From Platycnemis pennipes (taxonomy: Eukaryota; Arthropoda; Insecta; Odonata; Platycnemididae), in assembly GCA_933228895.1 (NCBI GenBank), contig OW121857.1, positions 2,294,001 through 2,358,000 of the forward strand: a stretch of DNA of 64,000 bases, read 5' to 3'. Every line of letters begins with the position of its first letter. Within the stretch, counting starts at the first letter, position 1. The notes under the pieces are model-generated. The model was not told the DNA's origin, searched no databases, and saw nothing but the letters and a program-made list of their open reading frames with translations. A program made the translations under genes and the position numbers. Positions 1-10,232 of the stretch are shown here, in pieces.

Positions 1-889
1 ACCATGAACGCAAATTACACTTTCCACGGGCCATAGATGTATTTCATCGCGTCGGTCTTTCTTCACTTACTCCGCGGGAATTGCGAGTCAGTGTGTCAGT
101 CATATTTTCGAGCCCTCTACGCTTCACCCCTGCAATCATTATTCCTCTTTTCTTTTGTTTTTCATGGATACATCGCGGAATATTTTATCCTGGAGTTTTC
201 CAGGGTATCGCGAGGATGTATTCGTTTCCGGGTGGATATGGCAGAAAAAGCTGCCCAGCGGGAAAACATTAATTGGGCTAGCTTCTGGGAATGGACGATA
301 AATTAAATCCGAAAGAGTAAAAAACCGCATGATCTCAATTTCGCCCGGGTGAAGTCGTTTTGCTTTCCGCCGCATAGTCCTCCCTCCTCACCTTCCCTCG
401 AGCCCTCGGCATTTTTTAATTGCGCAACCATCCCCTCCTCGACCCTCCCCCTCCACCCCTGGACCGTTTTCCACCCTAGGGGTCCGCTTCATCCATCCAA
501 GCCGTCTGTCCGCATGCCCCTTATTTATGAACGGTCCCGTGTGCATCTTTTTTGTGAATTCCACACGCCACTAATCATGACACCACCACTCAGTTCTTTC
601 GAAGCCTTTCCCGAAGGAGAGCAGATGCACAGGGCGTTTCATCCCTCTGTGTGGAGAATGTTAAAAAGGGGAGAACAGAGGCAGTTTTCCGCACACTCAG
701 TAATAGAAAAATGGGCCATCGCAACTTTCGCACGCAGGCCTCCGTTACGTTTTTGAACTTCATCCTTCAATCGAAATCAGGAATACGATTGTATTATTCT
801 ACATGAGTTTAATGCCATTATAATTTGATTTTTTCAAGGCAATTTTAGAGGAGAAAATAATGAAAGTGTTGTGATGGAACGATTATACT
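1..889. other. Non-coding stretch, no gene seen
   Basis: Several overlapping frames stay open for 60 to 135 codons between 37 and 756, but they are pyrimidine-rich, overlap on both strands and match nothing I recognise. I see no splice-flanked exon, RNA gene or repeat with paired ends here. Confidence 0.5.
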
Positions 890-1233
890 CATCATCATCA
901 TCGATCAACACTCCTAGGATAGGTTGACGCAACCCTCCACTCGATTCTTCTATCGGTCGGCCTCTTCATATTGACGTACCTCCTCTCTTTTGCATCCTTC
1001 ACAACCTGTTCCATATATCTCATACGAGGCCTGCCTTTTCCGTTCTTCCCGTTCTCTTTTCCCTCGACGATTGTCTTCATCAGGCCATCGTGTCTCAAGA
1101 TGTGGCCCATTAAATTGTCCCGTCTTCTTTTTAATGTTTTCAGTAGACATCTCTTCTCTCCCATTCTTCTTAACACTTCTTCGTTTATACTAGGGAAGTT
1201 ATTTTTTGTGCGTAACGATTGTGAAATTGCCAA
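890..1233 (-). mobile_element. RTE-type non-LTR retrotransposon, 3' end
   Basis: Read on the minus strand, about 110 codons are open and resemble the C-terminal tail behind the reverse transcriptase of RTE-type elements: a segment like EEVLRRMGEKRCLLKTLKRR, then GHILRHDG, then a basic GKGRPRMRYMEQVVKDAKER stretch. Related blocks recur in this window at 3230-3625, 23418-23606, 27280-27710 and 35255-35800. Directly after the coding part, on the plus strand near 889-902, is a short ATC/GAT trinucleotide tract, the kind of short tandem tail expected at an RTE 3' end. No catalytic domain is present, so this is a 5'-truncated, immobile copy. The family call rests on remembered family motifs, not on an alignment. 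Confidence 0.75.
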
Positions 1234-3229
1234 TTATGACTAAATGCTAATCACGACTCAGGTAATGAGCTGAAGATTCTATTGCATATCATAAAATTGA
1301 TCAGCTTTTTTTGGTGCGTTATTCATTTTGGTGCGTCCTACATCCCTCTATACGAATACGTCCTTGCTTTCGCATTGGTTATGCACCCTCTGCCTCATCC
1401 TCTTTTTCTGTTTTCCTTTCTCGCGCATGCGCAGATCTTCCTCCTTGCCATCGTCCATTCTTCCCGTACCCGCTCCCAAAAAGACCTCTTTGTCAGTACC
1501 CAGAGACCAGATTGGACATCTCACTCGCCGGTCCTTTCTTATTTATAGCCGAAGGACTGCTCAAATTAAAACCCCGACCATTGTTTCTATCGGATCTCCT
1601 CCTCCTTTTCCTCTCTCTCTCTCTCCACCGAAACGCCTCGGCCAACTCCTCGAGAAACCCTCTCTCACCCCCTTGCCTCCCCCTCTCCAATTGTCTCTCC
1701 CGTGTTATTCTCGCCAGAAACGTTTTAGGGCCGCTTTTATGCCCTCCATTTTTCTCTCGCAGTTCTGAGTTTTTATATTACTGCCCCAATATAATAAGTG
1801 GGACACAAGGTTCCCCCGTTCCGTGCATGTCCCGCTTCAAGGTACACGCCCCTCGGGCACCAGCTGAGCAGCTTGGTCAATGAATGCTTCGGGTGGCGGT
1901 GTGACGCTCCGTCGAGGGCACTCTTACATTCGCCCCTCCCGACGCGTTGGTTAATGATTTATCTACGCGTCCCACTCATCCTCATTGAATCCGATTCCAT
2001 TCTGAACTGAACTCAAGTTCAAACTTTGTTGTTTTTCATTACCGGCTATTATTCAGCCGAAAGTACGTTTTCGTAATCATTTTATCTCTGCTCGTCCAAG
2101 CACAAAGTTTTCAACTTTTGGATACGTATGGTATGTGTACGCATTGTTATCGGCTTTCAATTTCATTCTATGAAGCATCCATATCATTTTTATGGTAGTC
2201 TCTCTTGCTGATATTATTTGCAACCCATTTTTTATTAATTCGAAAATACGGCTGAAAGGTAAAAATTGTCCAATATTTTACTTTGCACTTCACTTGCATC
2301 AACAGAATCTAAAAGTGGCGGCTTCAGTCAGCTAGAGGTCAGGTGCCAGTTTCTAGATCCATTTTGTAACAGCGGTTCTGAGATGGCTTTAATCTTTGAC
2401 TATCTGCAGCCGTGGTGGCAAGGAAGGAGTCAGATTTTAAATCGTTGGCGGGAATGGATCTCCTAATTCAAATGGAAGGCCGGTCCTCTAATAACCTGCT
2501 TGGCGTTAATCATCAGTTTATATGTATCTTTAATTGCTTTTGTGCCTCCCAAAGCATCAGGTCACAACAACTACATCCTATAAATGATTAGTAGAGAATG
2601 AACACTTTACACTTATCGACAGACATAATATTATAAAACCGACTAAATGAATGTTTTAAGTGTGGATGAGTGCCAAGTATTCATTTCTTTCTTGAAATGA
2701 AGTTCCACAATAAATCACCCTCCGCCATCTCATTCACATAAACAATTCTTCACCGCAAATATTATCTGTAGAAAAGCACAGGCTGGGTCGTTTTTCAACC
2801 TCCAACCAGGTGTTGTAAACACGGGATTAAATGCAGGGTTTTTCGATAATACTTTCATCCCTTAATACCAGTCTCAACTCATGCTCCATTCAAATCGAGG
2901 ACCATGTTGATGGATACCCAATGATTTTGATGATATAATTCCTCCTTTCTTGGGAGGTGGTATGTATCTTAAGTGAAGAGATCAAGACCAATGTTACACT
3001 CTAGAAGCAAAAGCTGTAAAAGATGATTTGAGCATTGCAATCTAGGAAGCCGAAAAATTATTAGTAATGGTTAAATACACGGAATTAGTATTGAGAGATG
3101 ATAATAGAATAGCCTGTCGACCAGCCCAGGTGAAGTAGCCCATAGCATTCTACCGGAATTACAACCTATTAACAGCTGGAAATACAAGCTAGGTAGGAAA
3201 GCACTTCAGTTGAGCTTGCATCTGGAGCA
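1234..3229. other. Non-coding stretch with a pyrimidine-rich part
   Basis: The part from about 1380 to 1760 is C/T-rich on the plus strand and includes a (CT)n run near 1610-1626. That composition keeps several frames open without protein-like content. The rest is ordinary AT-rich DNA. No gene is supported. Confidence 0.5.
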
Positions 3230-3625
3230 TGCTTCTTTATCGCAGCAAGGTACGGACGGTAACAGCAGCAGAGAAGTCATAAAAGGAAATAAATCGACCG
3301 GGCAATGAAGTGCAAATGATGCCGACCAGCACAGCCAATAAACGAGTTACGAGGAAAGAGGTCCTGTTCAAATTGGGCGAAAAGAACGGTCTGCTGAAAG
3401 CTATGAAAACAAGAAGGGGCAACTCGGTATATTGAGGCATGACGGAAATGGCCGAGGGAAAATTGTACCTGAAGAATGGCTATGAACATGCGGACCTAGC
3501 AATGAGAGACGCTGAGAGAAATATTCTTTAAGCTTGAAAAAGTTATCCCAAAGAAAACTTTCGTGAGAGCGGCGTAAAACCAACCCTAGGATTCTTGACT
3601 TGTGATGATGAGAAATGAAACGCAT
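3230..3625 (+). mobile_element. Decayed RTE-type retrotransposon 3' relic
   Basis: Fragments in different frames match the RTE tail seen at 890-1233: GEKNGLLKAMKTRRGN near 3376-3424, then GILRHDGNGRGK shortly after in another frame. The last part, near 3573-3610, closely matches the corresponding end at 23555-23606 (a CAACCCTAGGATTCTTGAC-like segment followed by GATGATGAG). Several frameshifts and stops make this an old pseudogene copy. It has no catalytic motif. Confidence 0.55.
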
Positions 3626-4590
3626 GGAAGAGTAAACGTGGCTGTCCTCACGAGTGACATGGCTTCATCCTACTTAACTAAAAGCATCCAACCGGTTTTG
3701 CATCTCCAGCAACAAACAAATCGGCATTTTGCCGTGAGGAAAAGGTTAAAGTGGTAAAACTATTTTGAATGCTGGATAGTTTGAAAAAAGGTTTAGCGTG
3801 CATTAATTAGTGAAGAATGGTGTACGATAAAAAACAATTCATTCGTAGCAGTCCTCGGTGAATATTGTGAAAATGTAACGAAAATAGATCTGGTAAATTT
3901 TCTGTCTTCTTTGTTTTTAATTCTATTTTAGAACCAAAAGATAATGGAATGCTGTTTAAACGTGTCCTGCAGAAAAATTAGTAATGAATATGTTAGCAGT
4001 GATTGGAATTAATACCGTACACTGTAAATTACACTTGCGAAATCCCGAACTTGCAAATCCCGTCGCTGGTATTCTAAATATTGGAATGACATTCCAATAT
4101 TTCCCTGAAAACGTATTATTACGTCCGATTTTAATCATGGACTGAGCGGAATATCTCGATACGCCTCTGCAGTGAAGAATTAAATTGGTTTCGTCGCATT
4201 CAAATTGCGTTCCACCCGAGGCTCCAGATAATCTTTTGCTGGCTTCTTAAAGGTGAGGGCTTCTTCCGAATTGCCCCGTGCCGTACTTGGCCGGGATTGC
4301 GCGACCCAATCGCTTTCCTATGTGAGAGGAGCGTGCCAAGAAATCGACGACAATGGAGTTCCAATCTTTTAAAGACCCGGTGCACCCTGGGATATGTGAA
4401 TCCCTTCAGCGATCAGGGCAGGCATGGTAGACTAATGTGTCCAACAGAAAATGAAGCCTTGCTATCACATTTCGACAAAAATCCTTGGGAAATAATGTTC
4501 GTGCACATTGTCATCGTTTATTTAACACATGAGGGATCTTTTGCTGATTCATAGGGCAAATTTATTTGTGAAAACTTTAAAAATAATATT
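3626..4590. other. Non-coding stretch, nothing recognised
   Basis: AT-rich sequence with only short open frames of about 60-85 codons on both strands. None has recognisable motifs or convincing splice sites. Confidence 0.5.
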
Positions 4591-6033
4591 TCATTTGCCC
4601 TGATGATATACCTGGTTTTGTTATTCTCTGTGCTTATGACTATATAAAACAACCATTGTCATATCTGATCAATGAATCTCTGTCCTAAGGTGTTTCCCTT
4701 TCTGCCCTGAAACACTCTAAAATAATCCAAATTTAAAAAAACCTAAGGTTGTCCTAATGATGTTAAAAATTACAGACCTATTACCATGCAAAACACATCA
4801 TCCAAATTTTTTGAAAGGGTTGTTGCTACTCAGATACTTTCCTTATTGGAAAAAAATTCCCTTCTTATACCTAACCAACACGGTTTTAGGAATGGTAGAT
4901 CTTCAACTACCGCGGTTCATGAAGCCATTGATAAGCCATTGATTTCATCCTGTCATCACTTGACAGGAAGCGGAAAACCCTTGGTATCTTCTTCGATCTT
5001 TCGAAAGCTTTTGATCTGGCAAATCATCATCGCCTTCTCAAAAAAATCTTTCACTTGGGTATTAGAGGTATTCCTTACAACTGGATAGAAAATTCTCTCC
5101 TTAATCGCACTCAATTGGTGTCTCTTCTGGCTAATGGTGTGCATTACCCTTCAGAAGTAAGACACTGCTCCCTAGGAGTTCCCCAAGGTTCTACTCTTGG
5201 CCCAATATTATTCTTAATTTATATCAATGACTTGGATTATTATATTACTGACACTTCTAGTTATAATCTATTACTCTATGCTGATGATACAAACTTCCTT
5301 CTCTCCTCTCCTTCCTGCCCTAACTTGATTGATGAGGCTAAAAAATTTCAATACCTGGTGCCAAGAAAATTACCTCTGCCTCAACTCCCAGAAAACACAA
5401 TTAATTATTTCCTCTAAAAAAATCAATGAAATAAGGTCAAGTTCAATTATAGATCTATACAGCAGGTCAACTCGACAAAATTGCTCGGCGTTCACATCAT
5501 CGGCAACCTTTCCTGGGAAATGCATATTGATTCCCTGATGAAAAAACTTAGCTCAGTCTGCTATCTTATGAGATCCATACGTTGTACTGTGAGTCTAGAT
5601 GTCCTTAAGACACTATACTATGGTATCTTCTTCTCTCATATGACTTACAATATACTTTCTGGGTCTATTCCCCCCTCGCCATGAAGATTTTCAAAATGCA
5701 AAAACACCTAATTAGAAGTATTGCACGGAAATCATATCACTCTCCTGCCAGACCAATTTTGCAAATTTAAATATTCTCCCTTTTCCTTGTGTGTTTATAT
5801 GTCTTAGGGTGTTCATGTCCGACGATTTCTGCAAAACTTTCTATAAATGACGATTTTCATCAATATGTTACACGTAGTTAAAACAATTTTCACCAAGGTG
5901 CTAGTTCTGGCCCTAGAGAACTGGGCATCAAATTGTACAATAAATTTCCCAACTGGGTTGAAAATAGAAATTCTGTGAAGGGGATCAAACAAAATGTACA
6001 TAGTTTTTTTTATTGATAAACTGCATTACTCTG

Positions 6034-6177
6034 ATTGGTTCTGAGGTTTCCGCGGCGTTTCTCAACACTGGTAACGGCTTTCGGGCGTTCCTCCGCGTCG
6101 TGTGTTGTCAGGGTGACGACAGTTTCTCCAGCCATCCTGCTGGCGTCTTCAGGTCACTTCTGAAAGCCGTTACCAGT
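6034..6177 (-). mobile_element. Hammerhead-bearing short retroelement, copy A
   Basis: This 144-bp insertion is flanked by a 14-bp direct repeat with one mismatch: ACTGCATTACTCTG at 6020-6033 and ACTGCATTGCTCTG at 6178-6191. It sits inside the 3' untranslated part of the CR1/L2-like relic. A perfect 16-bp inverted repeat (6067-6082 with 6162-6177, ACTGGTAACGGCTTTC) encloses a hammerhead-ribozyme core on the minus strand. Its minus-strand 3' tail (GCGGAAACCTCAGA) resembles that of copy B (GCGGAAACCTGAGA), which links the two. It has no coding capacity. Known hammerhead-bearing mobile elements are Penelope-like elements and animal retrozymes; which of these mobilised this copy is inferred, not shown. 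Confidence 0.75.
6113..6157 (-). ncRNA. Minimal type I hammerhead ribozyme candidate
   Basis: On the minus strand the order is: stem I 5' GTGAC (6153-6157), core CTGAAGA (6146-6152), stem II CCAGC/GCTGG (6139-6143 with 6128-6132), GAAAC (6122-6126), a one-base loop, then GTC (6118-6120) and stem I 3' GTCAC (6113-6117). Stem I is five perfect pairs. Stem III is only A-U and C-G, the short form described for retroelement hammerheads. All invariant core positions (CUGANGA, GAAA, UH) are present and cleavage would follow C at 6118. A weakness is the base of stem II, where the first pair is not complementary (two unpaired bases on one side, one on the other), so activity may be reduced. Confidence 0.7.
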
Positions 6178-6338
6178 ACTGCATTGCTCTGTTAATGAAT
6201 ATTTAAATGGTTGCTTGTAACTTACTGGATCCACTCTCCGTTTGTACTCTGTTTTGTACATTTTTCCATATTTTGACGTCCCTTATATCCACTTCTATGT
6301 GATTTTTGGACAAATAAAATTACCTTCATCTTCATTAA

Positions 6339-7591
6339 GAATGTTTTGCAGACCTTGTGTAACCCTCTCACCCTACTCTCTTTTTCTTCCGCCGGTTATC
6401 TCAACTCTCCTTATCTCACACACACACTTACAATACATGCACATAAAATACAGGCAACAAGATTTTCAATTGATTAAAGAATACCACTCGTATTACTCAT
6501 GCACTCAATTGATACATTTAATTCCTTTGAAATCAAGAATTGGGTCCAATTTACATATCTGATACAAAACACATTTATATTAACCAATTAACAATTTCTC
6601 AACAATCTTATGAAATGGTCGTAAGAATGAAATGTTAATTGTTCCGATCCCTTTTACACTTATCGTGATTGGTGGGCCTGGAACCTCCCTCTGTGAGATC
6701 GGGCCGGAGTGCCGCGTCAAACTCCCGCCGACACCTTCCCCGTGATACTGCGCCTGCACCTCTCCGTCGATCACCTTTCCTCGCCTCTGCTCCTTAATCC
6801 TCCCGATGTGTCCCACTCTCGAGCGTCCCGTCTTATTTGTCCCGATCTTATACGCCGACGCGTCCTTCTTTCTCGTGGGCTTGCTCTTAACTCCATTGTT
6901 TATTTACAATCATTGTTAATCCGCCGACGCGAGCTCACATGGGAGCCTAATCGTTACGTTACACTTTCAAGGAGAGGGTCTGCTGTAAACTCCTGGCAAT
7001 GTTAATTCTTGGATTATTTTAGGATGTGTGATTTGTTATAAATGCAGGAGTCATCCTCGAGCTTAGCAACCAAATGACTTCAAACCTCAAATCGAGGAAA
7101 TCGTAAGATTGGTGTAAGAGCTGTGCTCCTTTCAACTGCGCAGAGGCGGAAAGCAGCTTGCATTTGATCGTGTTAGGGTTGTGTGTGAGCAGCATGAGCA
7201 CTATTCGAGGAATCGTTAGCAGAGCGATGAGATGAATAATTATCTCCGGAATATTAAGGTGATTGTGGCGTCATCCAGGCGATGGAGAGATTTGTAAAAA
7301 AATTAAATAATGAAACATAAAGCCAGTGAATGATTTTTTTGAGCAGAATACTCACCTAGAAATTATTTCCCAGGAAATCTCCTGTAAGTACATTCCTCAG
7401 AAAGAGGACTCGAAGAGTTTAGTCTAACTAAGCTTATGGCACATTTGGCACGTTTATGAAGGAAAAATGTGACCCCCGACCTCGACAATTAAAAGCCTGG
7501 CAATGAGCTATCGTTTTGTCAATTTCATTCGTGTACTATGCCTCCGTCCGTCGATGTAACCTTCCTAACTAAGTTCCATCAACATTCCCAT
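6339..7591. other. Non-coding stretch, nothing recognised
   Basis: Open frames near 6580-7005 lie on both strands of a moderately GC-rich patch and do not look like protein. No repeat with clear ends or splice-bounded exon is visible. Confidence 0.45.
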
Positions 7592-8187
7592 GGAATGGGG
7601 TAATTTATCATGCTTTTTCATTGCCGAATCTGTTAGAGTTTGTAAAATAAAAAGGCCAGCATTATTCCGTTTTTTGATCCGTCAATTATTTCTCGAGTTA
7701 TAAGTGGCTAAAAACTGATGTTCTTAACCCTTTCGGAAAGGTGGGCGTGCAAAGGACTCATACGTCTTCGTCCAATCAGAACTGAGACCTCAAAGCTCCT
7801 TCGCCTAATCACAATGGGGGACACACAGCTGACTCCGCCAATGGAAGTGGTTGCGACAGGATCTATGCGAGCAGATATCCTCCCCCCACCACTCCCCTGC
7901 CTTTCCTTTCCCTAGAAACAGCCGAGGATGACGTAGTAATTTTCAATCTCAGGTTTCCGCCGGGGTCCAACATTGTTTCAGTTTGCATACACGTACATTG
8001 TTTTTTTCCCGCAACAGTTTCACCAGCAGATTTTCCCGGCGTCTCCTCACCTGAGGACAGAGAGCAGCAGGGCCGGTGGAACTGTTGCGGGAAAAACAAC
8101 GTACGTGTATGCAACCCGATACAATGCTGGTCTCCAATGACGTAGTAATCCTTAACGCAGCTCGTTCGGTGGGATTCACCTTTTGCT
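7592..8187 (-). repeat. Dispersed repeat X, copy 1, split by an insertion
   Basis: In reverse complement this copy matches 19005-19425 and 59336-59737 almost end to end. Shared landmarks are the starting AAGCAAAAGGTG, the CACCGAA and GAGCTGC parts, a GATTGG..GAAG block, CTTTCCGAAAGGGTT, CACTTATAACTCGA, GACGGATCA and TTTACAAACTCTA. It ends near a CCCCATT stretch. The copy is interrupted at 7941-8136 by the hammerhead-type insertion B; without that and one duplicate of the target it would be about 390 bp. No coding capacity, terminal inverted repeat or poly-A is obvious, so the class is unknown. Confidence 0.8.
7941..8136 (-). mobile_element. Hammerhead-type short retroelement, copy B (nested)
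   Basis: The 196-bp insertion is bracketed by perfect 13-bp direct repeats (ATGACGTAGTAAT at 7928-7940 and 8137-8149). The equivalent place in the other two copies of repeat X has a single such sequence, so the empty site is visible. The insert contains near-perfect inverted arms of about 60 bp (around 7960-8023 and 8074-8135), including CCGCAACAGTTTCACC against GGTGGAACTGTTGCGG. On the minus strand the loop side holds GTGAGGAGACGCC and GGTGAAACTGTTG, an eroded counterpart of the hammerhead core of copy A. The 3' tail GCGGAAACCTGAGA is shared with copy A. The changed CTGA box and the GTT site suggest it no longer cleaves. Confidence 0.75.
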
Positions 8188-8934
8188 TATCATAATATTT
8201 GATTTTTGAGTGAATAGCTATGCTTAGAAGATTAATTTTTTTGCTAAAAGTCATTTTTCGTTTTCTTCTAACGATTTCGTGTACAAAATAACTTTGTTCT
8301 GAGTAAACGCCCCTATTATTGGTGAATGAAGTTAACACATCAAATTTTCTACCTAGCGTCTTAATATTACTTTTATAAGAATTGATTCATTATTATTAAC
8401 AAGCATTTTCAGCAGCGTAAAAAATAACTTGTGGTTATTAATTTAAATGAAATGTGGTTTGCTTCTTATTAACATACTTTGAGATGAAAAACCAGGCTAT
8501 TTGTCATATTCCTGATACATTTACCAAATGTTCTTAAATATTTAAGTGTCACGGTTCTACCGGTTCTGTCCAATATTACAACGCCCTAACTTAAATACCC
8601 ATAGTATCAATAGCTTTACGAAAAAGGTCTTTATCTTGTCACTTGATTCTGTTACTGTATTAATCCTATCCAGCATCTATCTACGTATCCTTTAGCGGAT
8701 AGTACTGAAGCCGTGGCAACGTGTCGAACATTTGTTTTTAGAATTCCTAGAGACGCAAATCTGAACATTAATAATTCCATAATTTAAATCAAACAAGATT
8801 TGACTCTTGCTTCGTGAATGAAAGAGACTTTATGATCTTTAGAGAGAGTGCTTCATTTTTCACCGAAGTGTCCTTTGTTGACGCTTTCCTGGGGTATTCT
8901 AATTTTGCATTTTAAAACGAACTCGGCGACTGCA
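8188..8934. other. AT-rich non-coding stretch
   Basis: No open frame of note, repeat or RNA gene seen. Confidence 0.55.
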
Positions 8935-9100
8935 ACTCTGGAATAGCCGCGAGGGCCTTCCTTTCCATCGCGCGGCATTTCAAGTTCAGTTCGGCGTACG
9001 CTGAAGTCCTCTTCCCCCGGCGGGGCGTCCTTGGCGCCTGGCGCCTCTCTCGGCCCGCGCCGCCGCCGCCGCCGCTGTTAAGCCTCTTCTCCGGGGTTGC
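8935..9100. promoter_or_regulatory. CpG-rich block, possible promoter
   Basis: This patch stands out from its AT-rich surroundings by dense CpG, ending in a (CGC)n run at about 9058-9076. A TCAGT at 8986-8990 matches the arthropod initiator motif. Downstream sequence to about 9200 is pyrimidine-rich, as 5' UTRs often are, but I find no convincing start codon with a following splice donor. The strand is not determined. Promoter function is an inference from composition only. Confidence 0.3.
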
Positions 9101-9808
9101 ATCGATTGCCTCTCTCTACAAAGCGCCACCCCTCAATTCTTCTTCTTCCCTCACTTCTCCTTGTTTGGCTGCTCTCCAAGTCTTTGTCGCTCGCAATTAA
9201 TTCCTCCCTCTCCAAGTATTTTACGCTTTTACGAGTTAGCAGTGCTTTAGAAATCGGGTTTGGGATCCACTGTGGCTCCCATATTGGCTGGAACTCACAA
9301 CTTGAGTCGGAAAATTGTCATTTCTGATTGAAGTGGCTGTCATACACTATGTCCCCCATCACAGCAGCCTAGACACATTGTACAAACAAAGGTCTCTCTC
9401 TATCTCTCTTTATGTTTGCTCTGAAACCGTTGACTAAGGTTCCTTTATTTCATTTCTAGATGACATCTAAGGGTCAGGAGTCATTTTTTTCCAATATCAT
9501 GTTTCCTGTAATTTTTATAGAGGTGTGGATTCAAAACTTGGAAAATATGGCTTTTAAATGAACCTTCTTGGAAAAATTCATGGAATATTTTTTTAAAAAC
9601 ATTCTTTAAAAAAACTGATGTTATCTACATGAAGGCGATGAAAATCAGGTATTAAATTACTTGAAACCTTATATTACTGCTTAGCTTAATTCAGTATGGA
9701 ACATTTCGTACATCTATTAGGTTTCCAGCTGCCTATTTAAGAAGCCGCATCATCAGTCATAAAGGAACTGTTGTTTGCCTTTTCTTCATTCTTCTTTTCA
9801 TTTCTTTT
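9101..9808. other. Non-coding stretch with an eroded hammerhead-like site
   Basis: Mostly AT-rich with a short TCTC-rich tract near 9393-9411. The segment 9721-9756, read on the minus strand, has CTGATGA (9750-9756), about 25 bases, then GAAAC (9721-9725), but lacks GTC after it. This resembles a decayed hammerhead core. No gene is supported. Confidence 0.35.
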
Positions 9809-10232
9809 CCTTCATGGCCACGAAAAGAAGGCAGACAAAGCGCCACACGCATTGGCTCCCGAAAGAGACGACTTGAAGTAGTCCACGCTGCAAAGATCTA
9901 CAACCCCTCGAGCTTCTTGGTCGTGGCTTGGAGGTTTTCGGATTGCCGATTGGTTTAGACTTTATATGGCTGATTCGTCGTAAATTAACCTTGTGGTTTC
10001 CGAAAATATACTCTTCCTTTAATTTCTTTGGGATACGTATGTTTACGTAGCTGCAACGTGACTTATTTTCGAAAAGTCTACTATTGATGTTCAAATCGTG
10101 TTTATTTTTCGTTACATGTTGATACGCTCAACATGTAACGAAAAGGTTTTGGCAGCGTAGAGAATTTCCACTTGTCTCTTTCGGGAGCCGCCGCGTTTGG
10201 AGCTTTGTCGTCCGATCTTTCGTGTCCATTGC
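9809..10232. mobile_element. Foldback element with about 80-bp inverted arms
   Basis: The left arm (about 9809-9892) and right arm (about 10148-10232) are imperfect inverted complements. The clearest shared core is GGCTCCCGAAAGAGAC, at 9853-9868 and, inverted, at about 10174-10189; ACAAAGC and CACGAAA parts further out also match. The interior holds a perfect 17-bp hairpin at 10106-10144. No transposase-like frame is present, so this looks like a non-autonomous foldback or MITE-type element. I could not define its target-site duplication. Confidence 0.55.
10106..10144. repeat. Perfect 17-bp hairpin
   Basis: Positions 10106-10122 (TTTTCGTTACATGTTGA) are exactly complementary to 10128-10144, with the loop TACGC between. 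It lies just inside the right arm of the foldback element at 9809-10232. Confidence 0.85.

Larger units (their letters stand above)
4591..6338 (+). mobile_element. CR1/L2-like non-LTR retrotransposon relic
   Basis: Reverse-transcriptase blocks can be followed across frames in order: a DDIPGFVI start near 4597; a palm-entry segment (NYRPIT-like, then SSKFFERVVATQILSLLEKN and NQHGFRNGRSSTTAVHEAID) at about 4780-4930; IFFDLSKAFDLANHH near 4990; GVPQGSTLGPILFLIYINDL near 5178; and the catalytic box LLYADDTNF near 5272, with both aspartates intact. A LGVHIIGNLSWEMHIDSLMKKL thumb-like part follows near 5481, and a C-terminal GPRELGIKLYNKFPNWVEN near 5912 ends at a TGA at about 6015. At least three frameshifts and several stops show that it is dead. 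A plausible 3' UTR with AATAAA near 6314 and a TTCATCTTCATT-like tail ends near 6338. The UTR is split by the insertion at 6034-6177. No 5' part (ORF1 or endonuclease) is visible. The clade call within the CR1/L2/Jockey group is tentative. Confidence 0.8.

Noticed and set aside
349..756. 135-codon plus-strand frame
   Set aside because: Pyrimidine-rich, proline/serine composition with overlapping frames; looks compositional rather than coding.
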